The notes under the pieces were generated by a model. That model worked only from the letters and a program-made list of their open reading frames with translations. It had not been told where the DNA came from and ran no database searches. This document shows positions 61,422 to 64,000 of a stretch of 64,000 nucleotides of DNA, piece after piece. The first letter of the stretch is position 1. The number at the start of each line of letters is the position of its first letter. The stretch is from Ohessyouella blattaphilus (GTDB lineage Bacteria; Bacillota; Clostridia; Lachnospirales; Lachnospiraceae). Made by a program: the position numbers and the translations under genes. Where the stretch lies: NCBI RefSeq assembly GCF_024721265.1, contig NZ_JAMXOC010000013.1, positions 1-64,000 on the forward strand, written 5' to 3'.

Positions 61422-62198
61422 CTAACCTCCAATCACTTGCCCGAAACACACAGCGGCGGCCATAGCGATTAGCATACTGCCGGCAACGCTAAAGTTATCG
61501 AGAGCTTTTATATTCTTCTTCTGGGTAAAGTATTCGAAGATAGCCATGGTAAGAGCAGCAACCCCGGCTGTTAAAAGGGGGATGACGTTTTGATTACGGA
61601 TGGCATCACCGAGATAAGCACCGATATACGCAGAGCAAAGACCGATAAACATCGCGGTGGTAGCATAAGCGCCAAAGCCGGGCTTCTTGTCTTTTGCATC
61701 GGTGGCAGCAGTATCAGCTGCTTGGTTACCGCGGATTTTCTTAAGGTAACGACCGAGGAAAAAGAGGCAGCAAAGGAGACTCCCTAAGATTCCGGCGGCC
61801 ATCACAAGGGCGATGGTGGTAAAAGAACCCATGCTCATCTCTGTCACCTTTAGCCCACTTAGACCGATGCTTTCGGCAGCCATAGCGGCTACGTTCAGCT
61901 CGTACTGTAAGGCTCCAATTACGGAAAGACGAAGCCAGGAATAAGGAATTCCTAAGGTACCGCTTAGAGCGATCACTCCTAAGAGAATACTGATACTGGG
62001 AAGTACGGTAAAGGTAGCGCTACTGATGATGACCTTTCTTAAGACCTTCTTTTCCATGCCGATTTTGATGCCGGCCCGGTAGCTTTTTACCAGAAAGATG
62101 AGACACATGATGGTGATAAAGAGCAGAGCGACTCCGACCAAGAGAAATAAGAGGCCGGAGTTGACACTGCTGCGATAAGATTCTACACTATTTGACAT
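61422..62198 (-). CDS. DUF5058 family membrane protein
   Basis: Membrane protein of 258 residues with about seven helices. AGIKIGMEKKVLRKVIISS, then FTVLPSISILLGVIALSGTLGIPYSWLRL, matches DUF5058, usually beside a second membrane protein and an amidohydrolase or M20 peptidase, as here. A two-part secondary transporter is likely. The GGAGGG for its start overlaps the end of the ABC permease gene. Confidence 0.75.
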   Translation of the reverse strand: MSNSVESYRSSVNSGLLFLLVGVALLFITIMCLIFLVKSYRAGIKIGMEKKVLRKVIISSATFTVLPSISILLGVIALSGTLGIPYSWLRLSVIGALQYELNVAAMAAESIGLSGLKVTEMSMGSFTTIALVMAAGILGSLLCCLFFLGRYLKKIRGNQAADTAATDAKDKKPGFGAYATTAMFIGLCSAYIGAYLGDAIRNQNVIPLLTAGVAALTMAIFEYFTQKKNIKALDNFSVAGSMLIAMAAAVCFGQVIGG

Positions 62199-62202
62199 AT
62201 TT

Positions 62203-63807
62203 TTACCCTCCTATATTCCTCCTATTATACCCTAAATAACCGATAATTGTTAGCAAAATGGCAACACCGGTAAGGGCGAGGAGCAAAGGAAAGTTCCAGT
62301 CGTCCACAGGATACTGAGGAGTGAGTCCAAAGGGCGTGAATTTCTTCACCCACTCAGGCAGATTCATCAAGGCACCCATATACACGACGATAAAAGAAAA
62401 GCCTAGGTAGAGGTAAGCCAGGCTCGTGCGTTTTGGCAGCACCCCTACTAGTAAGGTACCGACCCCTTGAAAAACCCACATAGCTGGTAAAAAGGAAAGG
62501 AACCCGATGAGAAAGGTCTCTAAGCTGGGAGGTGTATCCATAACGGCGCTTCCGATACCCCAAAAAGTCAGAGCCATCAGGACTTGAGTCAGCAGACTTA
62601 TCAGAAGCCCTGGCACTAAGTAAGTAGTTAGGTACTTCGTCCGGGAGATGGCTTTTGATAAGATATTTTCGGCTCGTCCTCTGACCTCTTCGGCGGCTGG
62701 CCTGAAGGTGAAGCTAAGTACGGGAATGGTACCAATCATGGACATAATGACGATAATTAGGCCCACGAATTGCTCGGTGGGAGAGTGATCGGGATTTTGT
62801 CCAAAAACCAATTTTAGCATTTCGTTGCTATCCATAAAGCTTTCCAGGTCGCCGAAGACGGAAGCGTACATGGCGGCGAGGATAACCATTACTAGGGTCC
62901 AGATGATAAAAGGTGTTCGCAGAAGGCGCATTGCTAGGCCGCCAGGACCGCATAATAAGGCGGAAGCGTGGGCATGCCCTTTTCGCTCCGGTAAAAGTCC
63001 GCTGCCAAGGTCGCGAATGCGGGCCAGTATAAAAGCCAGAGCAGCCACGGTGCAAGTGATTAAAAAGAGAATGACAATTGGCCACCAATCGTTGTCGACG
63101 AAAACCTTGGTCCTTAAGACCAAGCCTAAAGGAGAAATGAGGGAAAGGGTTTCGTTACTGACATCTCCCACACCACGGAGGCAGTAAAGGAACAGGAGGA
63201 GGGCGAACGACCAGCTGATAACGGAGCGATTATTCGTGAAAACTTGTGCCAATACCGCTGTGGTAGCAGCAAAAAACAGTCCGCTTACCAGAAGCCCAGC
63301 ATTAAAAAGGAGGCAACCGGTAAGGGTCATGCCGTCTTCCATAAAGAAATACATAAAGCCGGTACCCGCTAAAAAGACCAGGAGATTAGTGAGCAAGGTA
63401 GCGATGAAAGTTGCCCCGAGACCAGCGAGTCTGCCAACAGGTAGTGACCGGATCATCTCTAAGCGTCCCCGCTCTTCGTCTTGCCTGGTGTGTCTAGCGA
63501 CCATAAAGATATCCATAATGGCGACGGTAACAGCCATAAAAAGTAGCATCATATTGCCGTAGGCGGCCCCGGTGTGATAATTGCTAGCTCCGTAGACCGG
63601 TCCAACGATAGCGACCATGGCAGGATTTTCCAGCATCTGGGCGGAGACGGCGTTATCGGCGCCAGAAGTAAAGTACTCTTTTAGTAAGGGGATTAAAGCC
63701 CCGAGAAAACCACCAATAGACACGGTCCAAATAAGGATTCGCAGCCGATCCCGGCGCAAAATCAAAGACACCAGTGGGCGGATGCTAGCAAAGAAGCGAT
63801 TGTTCAT
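62203..63807 (-). CDS. ABC-2 type exporter permease
   Basis: Membrane subunit of 534 residues with twelve helices in two halves, of the group named after polyketide-antibiotic exporters. The early RRDRLRILIWTVSIGGFLGAL and the ARHTRQDEERGRLEMIRSLPVGR coupling loop are typical; a similar loop (RPAAEEVRGRAENILSKAIS) repeats in the second half. It follows the ATPase gene by one base gap (stop 63809). Substrate unknown; drugs or host compounds are plausible. Confidence 0.88.
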   Translation of the reverse strand: MNNRFFASIRPLVSLILRRDRLRILIWTVSIGGFLGALIPLLKEYFTSGADNAVSAQMLENPAMVAIVGPVYGASNYHTGAAYGNMMLLFMAVTVAIMDIFMVARHTRQDEERGRLEMIRSLPVGRLAGLGATFIATLLTNLLVFLAGTGFMYFFMEDGMTLTGCLLFNAGLLVSGLFFAATTAVLAQVFTNNRSVISWSFALLLFLYCLRGVGDVSNETLSLISPLGLVLRTKVFVDNDWWPIVILFLITCTVAALAFILARIRDLGSGLLPERKGHAHASALLCGPGGLAMRLLRTPFIIWTLVMVILAAMYASVFGDLESFMDSNEMLKLVFGQNPDHSPTEQFVGLIIVIMSMIGTIPVLSFTFRPAAEEVRGRAENILSKAISRTKYLTTYLVPGLLISLLTQVLMALTFWGIGSAVMDTPPSLETFLIGFLSFLPAMWVFQGVGTLLVGVLPKRTSLAYLYLGFSFIVVYMGALMNLPEWVKKFTPFGLTPQYPVDDWNFPLLLALTGVAILLTIIGYLGYNRRNIGG

Positions 63808-63808
63808 C

Positions 63809-64000
63809 TTAATGACCTCCTTCGGCGTAGTGACTCATAAAGAGTTCTTCTAAAGATGGGGGCAGGCATTTTAGATCCAGAATGTCCTTGCCGTTTAAGT
63901 AGGCAATGGCTTCACCTAGGTGTTCGGTGTCGACGCTAAAGTTGGTACCGTCGCCTTTGGTGCTGATATCAAAGACGTAAGGGAGCTGGGCTAATCCTAG
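63809..64000 (-). CDS. ABC transporter ATP-binding protein, C-terminal end
   Basis: The last 63 codons of a gene that continues past the window edge. The frame reads LGLAQLPYVFDISTKGDGTN, then LNGKDILDLKCLPPSLEELF and MSHYAEGGH before TAA (63811-63809). The PSLEELFMSHY ending is typical of export ATPases. It is the partner of the ABC-2 permease that follows. Confidence 0.75.
   Translation of the reverse strand, partial: LGLAQLPYVFDISTKGDGTNFSVDTEHLGEAIAYLNGKDILDLKCLPPSLEELFMSHYAEGGH

Overview
The window looks like a chromosome segment of a gut-type clostridium, most likely Lachnospiraceae. The reasons are strong Shine-Dalgarno sites, sigma-A promoters, sortase-type and lipoprotein surface proteins, many glycoside hydrolases, a FeoC-like/FeoB-associated iron cluster, and two proteins resembling the clostridial DUF6323 and DUF6179 families. 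No rRNA, tRNA or CRISPR array was seen.

Layout. (1) 1-5925: two GH3 beta-glycosidases, the first circularly permuted and apparently anchored at both ends, plus a GtrA-like membrane protein. (2) 5990-12895: an acquired, AT-richer island. It has an IS110 transposase remnant, an XRE regulator, an arsenic operon on the minus strand (arsR, permease with a frameshift, thioredoxin, CcdA, small thioredoxin, acr3, arsC) and a truncated lysozyme/CHAP conjugation protein. (3) 12868-17237: ogt, a DUF3021/LytTR pair and a Cna-B surface adhesin ending in an SPRTG sorting motif. (4) 17249-24891: an AraC regulator divergent from an alpha-glucoside operon (metallo-hydrolase, GH13, esterase, YdjC deacetylase, GPH symporter), then a TetR gene. 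(5) 24914-27098: a feo locus whose feoB is badly deleted, while feoA, a FeoC-like gene and a Cys-rich/HMA fusion remain. (6) 27453-32090: AraC/cupin regulator and a large GH106-like surface enzyme.

(7) 32091-35022: cytidylate-kinase-like protein, a frameshifted MATE transporter and a GrpB-domain protein. (8) 35084-39890: the most unusual locus. A DUF6323-like gene, a pentameric ligand-gated channel-like protein, an ECF-S-like membrane protein, a voltage-gated K+ channel fused to an ECF-S-like domain, and a DUF6179-like gene. Two nearly identical ~80 bp divergent promoter regions precede the first and last genes, and a third related promoter precedes the channel operon. (9) 39893-48936: a LacI-controlled arabinan/arabino-oligosaccharide operon (ABC importer, GH51, GH43, GH127) with repeated LacI-type operators. 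(10) 48942-53343: hybrid sensor kinase, Pit phosphate transporter and its PhoU-like partner. (11) 53377-56097: a MalT-like LuxR regulator followed by a lux-box-like dyad at about -43 of a promoter that transcribes a hairpin leader and a possible 39-residue peptide. (12) 56205-59278: two overlapping coiled-coil genes, a ferredoxin-type aldo/keto reductase, an ECF S component and a DUF1893 protein. (13) 59297-64000 (minus): M20 peptidase, two membrane proteins (one DUF5058) and an ABC exporter permease with the end of its ATPase.

The general theme is plant glycan use under several dedicated regulators, with a decayed mobile island and an unexplained ion-channel locus. Functions are assigned by reading motifs; no database search was possible.
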